The notes beneath the pieces were generated by a model. That model was given only the letters and a program-made list of their open reading frames with translations. It made no database searches and was not told the origin of the DNA. Shown here in pieces: positions 36,570 to 48,366 of a stretch of DNA of 64,000 nt; the first letter of the stretch is position 1, and every line of letters starts with the position of its first letter. The DNA is taken from positions 7,750,001 to 7,814,000 of the forward strand of contig NZ_CP107905.1 in the NCBI RefSeq assembly GCF_036014015.1, written 5' to 3'. A program made the position numbers and the translations under genes. This DNA comes from Streptomyces sp. NBC_00457 (GTDB lineage Bacteria > Actinomycetota > Actinomycetes > Streptomycetales > Streptomycetaceae).

Positions 36570-36803
36570 ATGAACAGCAGTCACACCGAAGCCGGGAAGA
36601 ACACCGGCGGCCGGTCCAGGACCGCCCGTGGACCCTGGGCCGTGCTCTGCGCGGTCGTGGCCGTCGTCCTGGGACCGGCCGCGGTCACCGCGTCGGCGCT
36701 CGACCAGGCCAACGCCGCCCCGATGCACCACGCGGTGAGGGTGGACCAGCAGGCGCAGGCGTACATCCCGTCCGACGCGGGACGCCGGCGCACCGCCGGG
36801 TGA
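36570..36803 (+). CDS. Short secreted or membrane protein
   Basis: 77 aa. Polar N-terminus, one hydrophobic segment at 23-42 (A-V-L-C-A-V-V-A-V-V-L-G), then a short polar tail with H-H and Q-Q-A-Q-A-Y. It may be exported. GGAGGTGGGG lies 7 nt before ATG 36570. It converges on the DUF4240 gene with 3 bp between stop codons. Function unknown. Confidence 0.65.
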   Translation: MNSSHTEAGKNTGGRSRTARGPWAVLCAVVAVVLGPAAVTASALDQANAAPMHHAVRVDQQAQAYIPSDAGRRRTAG

Positions 36804-36806
36804 GCG

Positions 36807-37325
36807 TCAGCCCCTGAACCGGTCCCACAGCTTGGGGTACCGCTCGGCCAGCGCCCGCTCGTTCTCGAAGTCGATCGGCCTGCCCTCGGGCTCCGAGGGC
36901 GCGGGCGGGATGCCGAGGTCCGGGGCGACGGTCCCGGTGAGCTGCTCGTAGGCCTCGTCCGCCGCGTAGCCCAGCTCCTCGCCGTCGCCGTCGAGCTCCT
37001 CGTCGAAGTCGTCCAGCAGATCGGCGAGCGAGTCGGGATCGTGCACGGCACCCTCGTACAGCTCCCGGCCCTGGCCGATCAGCCAGCACCGGAAGAAGTC
37101 GAACGCGTCGTCGCTCGCCCCGTCGAGCAGCACCCAGGCGGCGCCCCACAGGTCCCAGGTGTACGCCCGGTTGTAGCGCGCCTCGAAGTGACGGGCGAAG
37201 TCCACGACCGACTCCGGGTCGAGCTGGAGGAGCCGCTCCACAAGCACGTCGGCCTGCTCCTCGGGGTCGCCCTCGGCCGCCTCACGGCTGGCGTCGACCA
37301 GCTCCCAGAACTCCGTCTCGTCCAT
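36807..37325 (-). CDS. DUF4240 domain protein
   Basis: 172 aa, acidic. M-D-E-T-E-F-W-E-L-V-D opens the DUF4240 domain, which continues through W-D-L-W-G-A-A-W-V-L (58-67) and R-C-W-L-I-G-Q-G-R near 79. Soluble, no catalytic motif recognised. The family occurs in Streptomyces and, in other contexts, near toxin/immunity genes; nothing here supports that role. Start ATG 37325. Confidence 0.85.
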   Translation of the reverse strand: MDETEFWELVDASREAAEGDPEEQADVLVERLLQLDPESVVDFARHFEARYNRAYTWDLWGAAWVLLDGASDDAFDFFRCWLIGQGRELYEGAVHDPDSLADLLDDFDEELDGDGEELGYAADEAYEQLTGTVAPDLGIPPAPSEPEGRPIDFENERALAERYPKLWDRFRG

Positions 37326-37416
37326 CACGGGTCCAGCATCGTGCCTGGAGGGGTGGGGCGCACGTGGAGTGAGGCGGATTGTTATGGGGCGGGAGTGAGT
37401 GAGGAGTGGTACGGCG

Positions 37417-38391
37417 TCATCGGCCGTACAGCGCCGCAAGCCGCGCCGCGTCCGCCGCGAACCGTGCGCGCAGGCTCTCGGGAGCCAGCACCTCGGCCTC
37501 CGGACCGAGCGCCGTCAGCTGGGTGTGGGCGACGTCCTCGGACTCCACGGGGAGTGTCACCGTCACCCGTCCGCCGGAGTCCGGTGCGTCGGCCTTCTCC
37601 AGCGCCTCCCGCGCGGCGAGCGGATCGACGGCGTGCGGCAGCCGGCGCACGCCGTCCGCGGAGAGCCGTACGACGACCTCGGCGCGCAGGATGGACCGCG
37701 CGAACTGCTCGGCACGCTCCTCCCAGAAGCGGGGCAGATCGAAGTCCTCGTCGCGTACGAAGCGTTCGGCACCCGCCGCGACGGCCTGGAACCGGTCGAT
37801 CCGGTAGACCCGGGGAGAGCCGTGCGGGGCGGCTCGTGCGCACAGGTACCAGACGCCGGCCTTCAGTACGAGCCCGTACGGCTCCAGCTCCCGCTCGACC
37901 ACGACCGCGTCCCTGCGGTAGCGGGCGGTGATCCGCCGGTCGTCCCACACCGCGTCCGCGACGACCGGCAGCAGTTCGGGTGTCTCGGGCTCCTTGAACC
38001 AGTTCGGCGCGTCCAGATGGAACCGCTGCGCCGCCGTGCGGGAGGCGTCGCGCAGGGAGGGCAGCAACGCCGCGGACACCTTCAGCCGGGCCGCCGATGC
38101 CGCGTCCTCCAGCCCCATCTCCCTGAGCGCACCCGGCACGCCGGACAGGAACAGCGCCTCCGCCTCACCGCGGTGCAGCCCCGTCAGCCGCGTCCGGTAC
38201 CCGCCGATCAGCCGGTACCCGCCGGCGCGCCCCCGGTCCGCGTACACCGGTACTCCCGCCTCGGACAGCGCCTGCGCGTCCCGCGTGACGGTCCGCTCGG
38301 ACACTTCCAACTCCGTTGCCAGCTCGGCGGCGGTCATGGAGGGCCGGGACTGGAGGAGCAGCACCATTTTGATGAGACGGGCAGCGCGCAT
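37417..38391 (-). CDS. WYL-domain transcriptional regulator (DeoR-type HTH)
   Basis: 324 aa. N-terminal HTH (7-60): T-A-A-E-L-A-T-E-L-E-V-S-E-R-T-V-T-R-D. Residues 140-230 are a WYL domain with G-V-W-Y-L-C-A-R and Y-R-I-D-R-F. A WCX-like C-terminus follows. WYL proteins bind ligands or nucleic acids and act in DNA-damage and other responses; the ligand here is unknown. ATG 38391. Targets not evident. Confidence 0.9.
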   Translation of the reverse strand: MRAARLIKMVLLLQSRPSMTAAELATELEVSERTVTRDAQALSEAGVPVYADRGRAGGYRLIGGYRTRLTGLHRGEAEALFLSGVPGALREMGLEDAASAARLKVSAALLPSLRDASRTAAQRFHLDAPNWFKEPETPELLPVVADAVWDDRRITARYRRDAVVVERELEPYGLVLKAGVWYLCARAAPHGSPRVYRIDRFQAVAAGAERFVRDEDFDLPRFWEERAEQFARSILRAEVVVRLSADGVRRLPHAVDPLAAREALEKADAPDSGGRVTVTLPVESEDVAHTQLTALGPEAEVLAPESLRARFAADAARLAALYGR

Positions 38392-38439
38392 GGGTCCATG
38401 ATGCCGGGGGCTTTGCGGGCGGGTGCGGTCCGGATGTGG

Positions 38440-38526
38440 CTGGTCGCGCAGTTCCCCGCGCCCCTTAAAGCAGGGGCTGCGCCCCTGGCTTTTGTCTTTA
38501 AGGGGCGCGGGGAACTGCGCGACCAG
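38440..38526. repeat. Perfect 30-bp inverted repeat made from two short-form repeats
   Basis: Arms 38440-38469 and 38497-38526 are perfect reverse complements and each is a core of the dispersed repeat (ctggtcgcgcagttccccg...ttaaa). The 27-nt loop holds a second perfect hairpin, CAGGGGC-tgc-GCCCCTG (38471-38487). It lies 23 bp past the aceE stop, so it could terminate aceE and could extrude a cruciform. Confidence 0.9.
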
Positions 38527-38548
38527 CCCCCACTCACCCGCAGCCGAA

Positions 38549-41251
<2,703 letters not shown>

Positions 41252-41344
41252 GTCGCCGCCTTCCTCAGTCGAAGGGGGGTGCCCTTGTCTTTGGCAGGAC
41301 AGGGCGTGGGGCCTCTGTAGAAGCCCGTCGTGACTCTAACTCCC

Positions 41345-41361
41345 TGATCGATGATCGATCA
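41345..41361 (-). promoter_or_regulatory. Candidate operator upstream of aceE
   Basis: TGATCGATgATCGATCA, a perfect 17-bp palindrome with an odd centre, 94 bp before the aceE start and 126 bp beyond the end of the GntR gene. It is a likely binding site for the adjacent GntR-type repressor. That is inference. Confidence 0.6.
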
Positions 41362-41486
41362 AAGGGTTGAGAGGCAAAACATCTTGATCACGAGAAAGTC
41401 GGCACGGGGTGTCTTCGGCGAAGGCACGGAGTGCCGAGGTCTAGTAGAGTTTTCGCAGGTCGGGCCGCACTTGAGCGCCGGTGGAC

Positions 41487-42110
41487 TCAGGCTCGCGGCG
41501 CGCATCCCAGCACATGCGCCTTCACGATCTCGGCGATCCGCGGGTCCCGGCGCCGGAACGCCTGCACCAGTTCCTCGTGCTCCTCCGCGTACGACTGCTG
41601 CACCGTCCCCAGCCACCGGATCGACAGCGCCGTGAAGACCTCGATGCCGAGCCCTTCCCAGGTGTGCAGCAGCACCGAGTTGCCGGCCGCCCGCACCAGC
41701 TCGCGATGGAAGCCGACCGTGTGCCGTACCTGCGCCGTGCCGTCCGACGCGGCGTCGGCGTCGTACAGGGCGGCGACGTGCGGCTCCAGGGCCGAGCAGT
41801 CCCGCGCCAGCCGCTCCGCCGCCAGCTCGGCCGCGATCGCCTCCAGGCCGGCCCGGACCGGGTAGCTCTCCTCCAGGTCGGCGGCGGTCAGATTCCGCAC
41901 CCGTACGCCCTTGTTGGGCGCCGACTCGATCAGCCGCAGCGACTCCAGCTCGCGCAGCGCCTCCCGTACGGGGGTCTGGCTGACCTCCAGCTCGGTCGCG
42001 ATCCGTCGCTCCACGATCCGCTCGCCCGGCTTCCAGCGTCCGCTGACGATCCCCTCCACGATGTGCTCGCGGATCTGTTCGCGCAGCGAGTGGATGACGG
42101 GGGCTGTCAT
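41487..42110 (-). CDS. GntR-family (FCD subfamily) regulator, possibly of aceE
   Basis: 207 aa. Winged helix 5-70 with S-Q-T-P-V-R-E-A-L-R-E-L-E and N-K-G-V-R-V. The FCD ligand domain at 80-205 has metal-binding-like H-T-V-G-F-H-R-E-L. The FadR/PdhR branch controls carbon metabolism genes. It lies directly upstream of aceE on the same strand and a palindromic site sits between them. AAGGAGCC precedes ATG 42110. A TTGAC/GACAA dyad is in its own promoter. Effector unknown; pyruvate or an acyl-CoA is plausible. Confidence 0.88.
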   Translation of the reverse strand: MTAPVIHSLREQIREHIVEGIVSGRWKPGERIVERRIATELEVSQTPVREALRELESLRLIESAPNKGVRVRNLTAADLEESYPVRAGLEAIAAELAAERLARDCSALEPHVAALYDADAASDGTAQVRHTVGFHRELVRAAGNSVLLHTWEGLGIEVFTALSIRWLGTVQQSYAEEHEELVQAFRRRDPRIAEIVKAHVLGCAPRA

Positions 42111-42231
42111 GAGGGCTCCTTAGGGCTTTGACGTTTAGACAATAAGGCCACCAGCCGGTTCGGGAAGGGCGCACGGGGGCGCTTCCATGCAGGTGAGAGG
42201 AGAGTTACACGCCTAGTAGCTCGGGGGTTCT

Positions 42232-42289
42232 GTCGTCGGGCGGCTGCGGGTTGTCTGTGGTTGCTCGCGCAGTTCCCCGCGCCCCTAAG
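42232..42289. repeat. Dispersed palindromic repeat, short form
   Basis: gcgggttgtctgtggttgc, then tcgcgcagttccccgcgcccc. It lies between the GntR promoter and the sucB terminator. Confidence 0.8.
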
Positions 42290-42291
42290 GG

Positions 42292-42328
42292 CGATGCCCT
42301 CGCCCGGAGATTCCGGGCGAGGGCATCG
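42292..42328 (-). terminator. Strong intrinsic terminator of sucB
   Basis: A perfect 17-bp stem (CGATGCCCTCGCCCGGA and its complement) with a 3-nt loop, 22 nt past the sucB stop. Confidence 0.9.
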
Positions 42329-42349
42329 ATGTGTACTGATGGGCGGCGT

Positions 42350-44143
42350 TTACAGGCCGAGCTCGACCTCGAACTCGCCTGCCTCCAGGATCGCCTTGAC
42401 CGCCGTCAGGTAACGGGCCGCGTCGGCGCCGTCGACCAGGCGGTGGTCGTAGGAGAGGGTCAGGTAGGTCATGTCGCGGACGGCGATGACCGTGCCCTCC
42501 TCCGTCTCGAGGACGGCCGGGCGCTTGACCGTGGCGCCGATGCCGAGGATCGCGACCTGGCCCGGCGGCACGATGATCGTGTCGAAGAGCGCCCCGCGCG
42601 AACCGGTGTTGGAGATGGTGAAGGTCGCGCCCGACAGCTCGTCCGGCGTGATCTTGCTGGCCCGGACCTTGCCCGCCAGATCGGCCGTGGCCTTGGCGAT
42701 ACCGGCGAGGTTGAGGTCACCGGCATTCTTGATGACCGGGGTCATCAGGCCCTTCTCGGAGTCCACCGCGATACCGATGTTCTCGGTGTCGAAGTAGGTG
42801 ATCGTGCCCTCTTCGACGTTGATCCGGGCGTTGACGGGCGCGTGCGCCTTCAGCGCCTGGGCCGCGGCCTTGACGAAGAACGGCATCGGGGAGAGCTTGA
42901 CGCCCTCGCGCGCCGCGAACGCGTCCTTGGCCCGGCCGCGCAGCTTCATCAGCCGCGTGACGTCGACCTCGACGACCGAGGACAGCTGCGCCTGCTCGTG
43001 CAGCGCCTTGACCATGTTGTCGCCGATGACCTTGCGGATGCGCGGCATCTTGACGGTCTGGCCACGCAGGGGGGAGACCTCCAGCGCCGGGGCCTTCTTC
43101 GCGGCGGCCGGAGCAGCCGCGGCGGGGGCCGGGGCAGCGGCGGCGGCCTTCGCGGCCTCGGCGGCGGCGACGACGTCCTGCTTGCGGATACGGCCGCCGA
43201 CGCCGGTGCCCTTGACGGTGGCCAGGTCGACGCCGTTCTCGGCGGCGAGCTTGCGCACCAGCGGGGTGACGTAGGCGCCCTCGTCGGTGGCCTGCGCGGC
43301 GGGAGCCGGAGCGGCCGGGGCCGGGGTGACCGGGGCGGGGGTGGGCGTCGGCGTGGGAGCCGGAGCGGCGGGGGCGACCGGAGCCGGGGCGGCAGCGGCG
43401 GGCGCGGCCGGAGCTGCGGGGGCAGCCGGAGCCGCGGGCGCGGCCGGAGCCGGGGCAGCGGCGGCGGGAGCCGGAGCCGCCGGGGCCGGGGCTGCCGCCG
43501 GAGCGGCACCCGCGACGCCGATGACGGCCAGCTTGGCGCCGACCTCGGCCGTCTCGTCCTCGCCGACCACGATCTCCAGCAGCGTGCCGGAGGTGGGCGC
43601 CGGGATCTCGGTGTCGACCTTGTCCGTCGACACCTCGAGCAGCGGCTCGTCGGCCTCGACGCTGTCACCGACCGACTTCAGCCAGCGGGTGACCGTGCCC
43701 TCGGTGACGGACTCGCCGAGCGCGGGCAGGACGACGTCCGTGCCCTCGGCGGAGCCGCCGCCGGCGGCGGCCTCGGCGGTGGGAGCGGGGGCCGGAGCGG
43801 CCTGCTCGGTGGACGGGGCAGCGGCGGCCGGGGCGGGCTCGGGAGCCGCGGCGGGCTCGGGCTCGGGCTCGGCGGCCGGGGCAGGGGCGGCAGCGGGAGC
43901 GCCCGTGCCGTCGTCGATGACAGCCAGCTCGGCGCCGACCTCGACCGTCTCGTCCTCGGCGACCTTGATGGAGGCCAGGACGCCGGCGGCGGGGGAGGGG
44001 ATCTCGGTGTCGACCTTGTCGGTGGAGACCTCGAGCAGCGGCTCGTCGGCCTCGACGCGCTCACCCTCGGCCTTCAGCCAGCGAGTGACAGTGCCCTCGG
44101 TGACGCTCTCGCCGAGCGCCGGAAGGGTTACGGAAACCGCCAT
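42350..44143 (-). CDS. sucB: Dihydrolipoamide acyltransferase E2 with two lipoyl domains
   Basis: 597 aa. Lipoyl domains at 1-78 (Lys43) and 134-210 (Lys175), both with [10 protein letters not shown], are joined by Ala/Pro/Glu linkers. A long Ala/Pro-rich segment and the E3-binding domain ([11 protein letters not shown] near 300) precede the catalytic domain with [10 protein letters not shown] near 565. It moves acyl groups between E1 and CoA. Labelled SucB by common practice; in actinobacteria the same E2 can serve pyruvate and 2-oxoglutarate complexes, and its position between aceE and lpd fits that. It needs LipA and LipB products. lpd is 59 bp upstream. Confidence 0.94.
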   Translation of the reverse strand: MAVSVTLPALGESVTEGTVTRWLKAEGERVEADEPLLEVSTDKVDTEIPSPAAGVLASIKVAEDETVEVGAELAVIDDGTGAPAAAPAPAAEPEPEPAAAPEPAPAAAAPSTEQAAPAPAPTAEAAAGGGSAEGTDVVLPALGESVTEGTVTRWLKSVGDSVEADEPLLEVSTDKVDTEIPAPTSGTLLEIVVGEDETAEVGAKLAVIGVAGAAPAAAPAPAAPAPAAAAPAPAAPAAPAAPAAPAAPAAAAPAPVAPAAPAPTPTPTPAPVTPAPAAPAPAAQATDEGAYVTPLVRKLAAENGVDLATVKGTGVGGRIRKQDVVAAAEAAKAAAAAPAPAAAAPAAAKKAPALEVSPLRGQTVKMPRIRKVIGDNMVKALHEQAQLSSVVEVDVTRLMKLRGRAKDAFAAREGVKLSPMPFFVKAAAQALKAHAPVNARINVEEGTITYFDTENIGIAVDSEKGLMTPVIKNAGDLNLAGIAKATADLAGKVRASKITPDELSGATFTISNTGSRGALFDTIIVPPGQVAILGIGATVKRPAVLETEEGTVIAVRDMTYLTLSYDHRLVDGADAARYLTAVKAILEAGEFEVELGL

Positions 44144-44202
44144 GGTTTCGGTTGCTCCTTACGAATTGCGGAAGTCTGAGTCGTCGCTTCGTCGACCGAG
44201 GG

Positions 44203-45591
44203 TCAGTCGTGCGAGTGGAGCGGCTTGCCGGCCAGGGCCAGGTGGGCCTCGCCGAGCGCCTCGTTCTGCGTCGGGTGGGCGTGGATGAGCTGGGCGACCT
44301 CGGCAGGCAGCGCCTCCCAGTTGTAGATCAGCTGGGCTTCGCCGACCTGCTCGCCCATACGGTCGCCGACCATGTGGACGCCGACCACCGCACCGTCCTT
44401 GACCTGGACGAGCTTGATCTCGCCCGCGGTGTTCAGGATCTTGCTCTTGCCGTTGCCCGCGAGGTTGTACTTCAGAGCGACGACCTTGTCCGCGCCGTAG
44501 ATCTCCTTGGCCTTGGCCTCGGTGATGCCGACGGAGGCGACCTCCGGGTGGCAGTACGTCACCCGCGGGACACCGTCGTAGTCGATCGGAACGGTCTTCA
44601 GACCGGCCAGACGCTCCGCCACCAGGATGCCCTCGGCGAAGCCGACGTGCGCGAGCTGGAGCGTCGGAACCAGGTCGCCGACGGCGGAGATGGTCGGGAC
44701 GTTGGTGCGCATGTACTCGTCGACGAGGACGTAGCCGCGGTCCATGGCGACGCCCTGCTCCTCGTAGCCGAGACCGGCGGAGACCGGGCCGCGGCCGACG
44801 GCGACGAGCAGGACCTCGGCCTCGAACTCCTTGCCGTCGGCGAGGGTGACCTTGACACCGTTCGCGGTGTACTCGGCCTTCGAGAAGAAGGTGCCCAGGT
44901 TGAACTTGATGCCGCGCTTGCGGAACGCGCGCTCAAGAAGCTTGGAGGAGTTCTCGTCCTCGACCGGGACGAGGTGCTTGAGGCCCTCGATGACGGTGAC
45001 GTCGGAGCCGAAGGACTTCCAGGCGGAGGCGAACTCGACGCCGATGACACCGCCGCCCAGGATGATCGCGGACTGCGGCACGCGGTCCAGGACGAGGGCG
45101 TGGTCGGAGGAGATGATGCGGTTGCCGTCGATCTCCAGGCCCGGCAGCGACTTCGGCACGGAGCCGGTCGCGAGGAGCACGTGGCGGCCCTGGACGCGGC
45201 GGCCGTTGACGTCGACGGAGGTGGGGGAGGAGAGCCGCCCCTCACCCTCGATGTAGGTGACCTTCCGCGAGGCGACGAGCCCCTGGAGCCCCTTGTACAG
45301 ACCGGCGATCACGCCGTCCTTGTACTTGTGGACTCCGGCGATGTCGATGCCCTCGAACGTGGCCTTCACACCGAACTGCTCGCTCTCGCGGGCCTGGTCG
45401 GCGATCTCGCCCGCGTGCAGCAGGGCCTTGGTGGGAATGCAACCCCGGTGCAGGCAGGTACCGCCGACCTTGTCCTTCTCGATCAGGGCGACGTCCAGGC
45501 CCAGCTGCGCCCCGCGCAGCGCCGCGGCGTAACCACCGCTACCACCGCCGAGGATCACTAGGTCGAAAACGGTGCTGGCGTCGTTCGCCAC
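44203..45591 (-). CDS. lpd: Dihydrolipoamide dehydrogenase (E3)
   Basis: 462 aa. L-V-I-L-G-G-G-S-G-G-Y (11-21) binds FAD; the redox pair C46/C51 is in G-G-T-C-L-H-R-G-C-I-P. A second dinucleotide fold I-I-L-G-G-G-V-I-G-V-E binds NAD, and the C-terminal H-A-H-P-T-Q-N-E gives the catalytic His-Glu. It re-oxidises dihydrolipoamide on E2. The start is GTG 45591 with GGAGGACG upstream; six further upstream codons are not conserved. It is probably co-transcribed with sucB. Confidence 0.96.
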   Translation of the reverse strand: MANDASTVFDLVILGGGSGGYAAALRGAQLGLDVALIEKDKVGGTCLHRGCIPTKALLHAGEIADQARESEQFGVKATFEGIDIAGVHKYKDGVIAGLYKGLQGLVASRKVTYIEGEGRLSSPTSVDVNGRRVQGRHVLLATGSVPKSLPGLEIDGNRIISSDHALVLDRVPQSAIILGGGVIGVEFASAWKSFGSDVTVIEGLKHLVPVEDENSSKLLERAFRKRGIKFNLGTFFSKAEYTANGVKVTLADGKEFEAEVLLVAVGRGPVSAGLGYEEQGVAMDRGYVLVDEYMRTNVPTISAVGDLVPTLQLAHVGFAEGILVAERLAGLKTVPIDYDGVPRVTYCHPEVASVGITEAKAKEIYGADKVVALKYNLAGNGKSKILNTAGEIKLVQVKDGAVVGVHMVGDRMGEQVGEAQLIYNWEALPAEVAQLIHAHPTQNEALGEAHLALAGKPLHSHD

Positions 45592-45795
45592 GTCACGTCC
45601 TCCATGCATGTGCGCCGTACGCCGGTCTGCGGTGACCGGCAGGCGGCTGGTGTCCGGCCGCTACTCTTCGGCCCTTCGGTGGGGCCCTGTCCTGCCGTGC
45701 CCCATCTTCGCACTTGTCCGTGCAAGAAGAGACGCCGGGCCGGTGTGTGAGACGTCCCACGCTGACTGATGACGTCCTGAAGGGCAGCGGACGGT

Positions 45796-45843
45796 AGGGG
45801 CGCGGGGAACTGCGCGATCAGCCCCCACACGCCCGCAGCCGCC
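45796..45843. repeat. Dispersed palindromic repeat, short form
   Basis: aggggcgcggggaactgcg, then cgatcagcccccacacgcccgcag. It lies between lpd and pepA, where no gene is found in 286 bp. Confidence 0.8.
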
Positions 45844-45877
45844 ACACGACAAAGCGAACCGAGCTCTCAGGCGACCG

Positions 45878-47407
45878 TCACCCGAGATCCCCCGCAGCCG
45901 TCAGCTCCGCCAGCCGCACCAACGTCCGCACAGCCGACCCCGTACCACCCTTCGGCGTGTACCCGAAGGGCCCTTGCTCATTGAAGGCCGGCCCCGCGAT
46001 GTCGATGTGCGCCCAGGTGATCCCCTCACCCACGAACTCCCGCAGGAAGAGCCCGGCGACGAGCCCACCCCCCATCCGCTCACCCATGTTCGCGATGTCA
46101 GCGGTAGGAGAGTCCATCCCCTTACGCAGGTGATCCGGCAACGGCATCGGCCAGGACGCCTCCCCGACCTCCTCCGCGGCCTCGACGACCGCCGTACGAA
46201 ACGCCTCGTCATTGGCCATGACCCCGAACGTCCGGTTCCCCAGCGCCAGCACCATCGCCCCGGTCAGCGTCGCCACGTCGACAAGCGCGTCCGGCTTCTC
46301 CTCGGACGCGGCCCACAGCGCGTCCGCGAGCACCAACCGCCCCTCCGCGTCGGTGTTGAGCACCTCCACGGTCTTGCCGCTGTACATCCGCAGCACATCA
46401 CCCGGCCGCGTCGCCGTGCCCGACGGCATGTTCTCCGCCAGCGCCAGCCAGCCGGTGACATTGACCTCGAGCCCGAGGCGCGCGGCGGCGACGACGGCGC
46501 CGAAGACGGCCGCCGCACCGCTCATGTCGCACTTCATCGTCTCGTTGTGCCCGGCGGGCTTCAGCGAGATGCCGCCCGAGTCGTACGTGATGCCCTTGCC
46601 GACGAACGCGAGGTGCTTCTTCGCCTTGGCGTGCGTGTACGACAGCTTGACCAGCCGGGGACCGGCGGCCGACCCCACGCCGACGCCCAGGATGCCGCCG
46701 TAGCCACCCTTCTCCAGGGCCTTCACGTCGAGCACCTGCGCCTTGATGCCGTGCTCCTTGGCCGCGGTCTGGGCGACGGCGGCGAAGGACTCCGGGTTGA
46801 GGTCGTTCGGCGGGGTGTTGATCAGGTCGCGGGCGCGGTTCAGCTCCTCGGAGACGGCGGTGGCGCGCTCGACGGCCGCCTTGTACGCCTTGTCGCGGGG
46901 CTTGCCGCCGAGCAGGGCGACCTCGGCGAGCGGCGCCTTGCCGTTCTTCGCATCCTTGCCGCTCTTGCCGTTCTCCTTGTACGTGTCGAAGGAGTACGCG
47001 CCAAGGAGCGCGCCCTCCGCGACGGCACCGGCGTCGGCGGCGTCCGTGAGCGGCAGGGCGAAGGCGGCCTTCTTGGAGCCGGCCAGGGCGCGGGCGGCCG
47101 TACCGGCGGCCTTGCGCAGCGTCTCGCCGTCGAACTGGGCGTCCTTCTCCGGCTCGGCGCCCAGGCCGACCGCCACCACGAGCGGTGCCTTGAAGCCCGA
47201 CGGCGCGGGGAGCTTCGTCACCTCGCCCTCGGCACCGGAGGCACCGAGGGTCTCCAGGACGCCGGCGAGCCTGCCGTCGTAAGCCTTGTCCACGGCCTCG
47301 GCGCCCGGTGCGACGACGGGTCCCTTGGCGCCCTTGGCGACACCGATCACGATCGCGTCGGCCCGCAGGCCGGGCGCCGCGGCGGTGCTGAGAGTGAGAG
47401 CAGTCAC
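45878..47407 (-). CDS. pepA: Leucyl aminopeptidase (M17)
   Basis: 509 aa. The C-terminal catalytic domain has the N-T-D-A-E-G-R-L-V-L-A-D-A-L metal site near 355-368, with K-P-A-G-H-N-E-T-M-K-C-D-M-S-G-A-A-A upstream. It removes N-terminal residues with two metal ions. Some PepA proteins also bind DNA as regulators; no evidence for that here. A GTG start at 47407 begins V-T-A-L-T-L-S-T. It lies upstream of lpd and is separated from it by a repeat. Confidence 0.95.
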   Translation of the reverse strand: MTALTLSTAAAPGLRADAIVIGVAKGAKGPVVAPGAEAVDKAYDGRLAGVLETLGASGAEGEVTKLPAPSGFKAPLVVAVGLGAEPEKDAQFDGETLRKAAGTAARALAGSKKAAFALPLTDAADAGAVAEGALLGAYSFDTYKENGKSGKDAKNGKAPLAEVALLGGKPRDKAYKAAVERATAVSEELNRARDLINTPPNDLNPESFAAVAQTAAKEHGIKAQVLDVKALEKGGYGGILGVGVGSAAGPRLVKLSYTHAKAKKHLAFVGKGITYDSGGISLKPAGHNETMKCDMSGAAAVFGAVVAAARLGLEVNVTGWLALAENMPSGTATRPGDVLRMYSGKTVEVLNTDAEGRLVLADALWAASEEKPDALVDVATLTGAMVLALGNRTFGVMANDEAFRTAVVEAAEEVGEASWPMPLPDHLRKGMDSPTADIANMGERMGGGLVAGLFLREFVGEGITWAHIDIAGPAFNEQGPFGYTPKGGTGSAVRTLVRLAELTAAGDLG

Positions 47408-47622
47408 GGTGGTGATATCTCGCTTCCGATGTGAAGTTGCTGTGGCCGATGGGAGTGGGTCGACCGGGCCCGTCGGCCGACCCTAGACCTGGCCTGAGGG
47501 TTGGACTCGTCCGGGGCCTTCCCCCTGTCGGCGAACACCCGGGACCGAGCCTACGCGCGTATGAGCGTTCGCTCTGCCGCGGGCGTTCACCCGGTGGTGG
47601 CGTCATGGCAACTTCCGGATGC

Positions 47623-48252
47623 TCACCACCCGTGGGGCGCGTTGCTGTACGTGCCGACGGCCGGCTGAGGCGTCCCTGACGTGCCGAGCCCGAGGCCCGT
47701 GACCTCCGTGCCGGCCAGCCGGTCGGCGAGGGAGCGGCAGTTGGTGCCGAGGACCGGCAGGGCGTTGCAGAAGAAGACGGCGACGGCGAGGGCCCACACC
47801 AGCATGGAGAGCATGAACTGGCCCTCGATCAGCAGGACGCAGGCGAGCGCGTAGACGACGACGTCCGCCGTGGTGGTGACCGCGGCCCGCAGTGCGGCCC
47901 GGCGTCCCGCGCGCGGGGTGACCTTCAGCCCCGTCAGGGCCTTGCCGAGGGTGCGGCCGAGGAAGGTCAACGAGGCCCACTGGTACAGGAAGGTGACCAC
48001 GATCAGCAGCCCGAAGGCCTGCTCGACGTAGAGCACCGACTTGTTCCAGACGGAGAGCCCCAGGTTCTCCGAGGCGTCGATGACGTCGCCGCGTGAGGTC
48101 AGCAGGTCGAAGCCGCTGTGCGCGGCGAGTTCCGGTACATCGGTGACGAGCGCGGATATGCGGTGGAAGGTGAGCACGGCGAGCCCGGTGGCCAGTGCGA
48201 CCACCAGAGCGAAGTCGATGAGCCAGGCCGCGGTACGGCGAAGTTTCGGCAT
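47623..48252 (-). CDS. RDD-family membrane protein
   Basis: 209 aa. R-R-T-A-A-W-L-I-D-F-A-L (5-16) carries the Arg/Asp of the family; helices at 14-30, 80-97, 125-140 and 148-170. The end is Gly/Thr/Ser-rich. G-R-T-L-G-K-A-L-T-G-L-K-V-T is the conserved loop. GGGGGGA precedes ATG 48252. It is next to cobS with convergent spacing; no link to cobalamin is apparent. Confidence 0.85.
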   Translation of the reverse strand: MPKLRRTAAWLIDFALVVALATGLAVLTFHRISALVTDVPELAAHSGFDLLTSRGDVIDASENLGLSVWNKSVLYVEQAFGLLIVVTFLYQWASLTFLGRTLGKALTGLKVTPRAGRRAALRAAVTTTADVVVYALACVLLIEGQFMLSMLVWALAVAVFFCNALPVLGTNCRSLADRLAGTEVTGLGLGTSGTPQPAVGTYSNAPHGW

Positions 48253-48366
48253 GGACGTCCCCCCGAAGACGGTCACTTGTCGGTTTCGGCGGATGAGATT
48301 AGTGGCGGGGCGGGCGCGACCGAAGGGCTGAGCGGGATTTCGAATCATCCCGTGACAGAAATCGAG

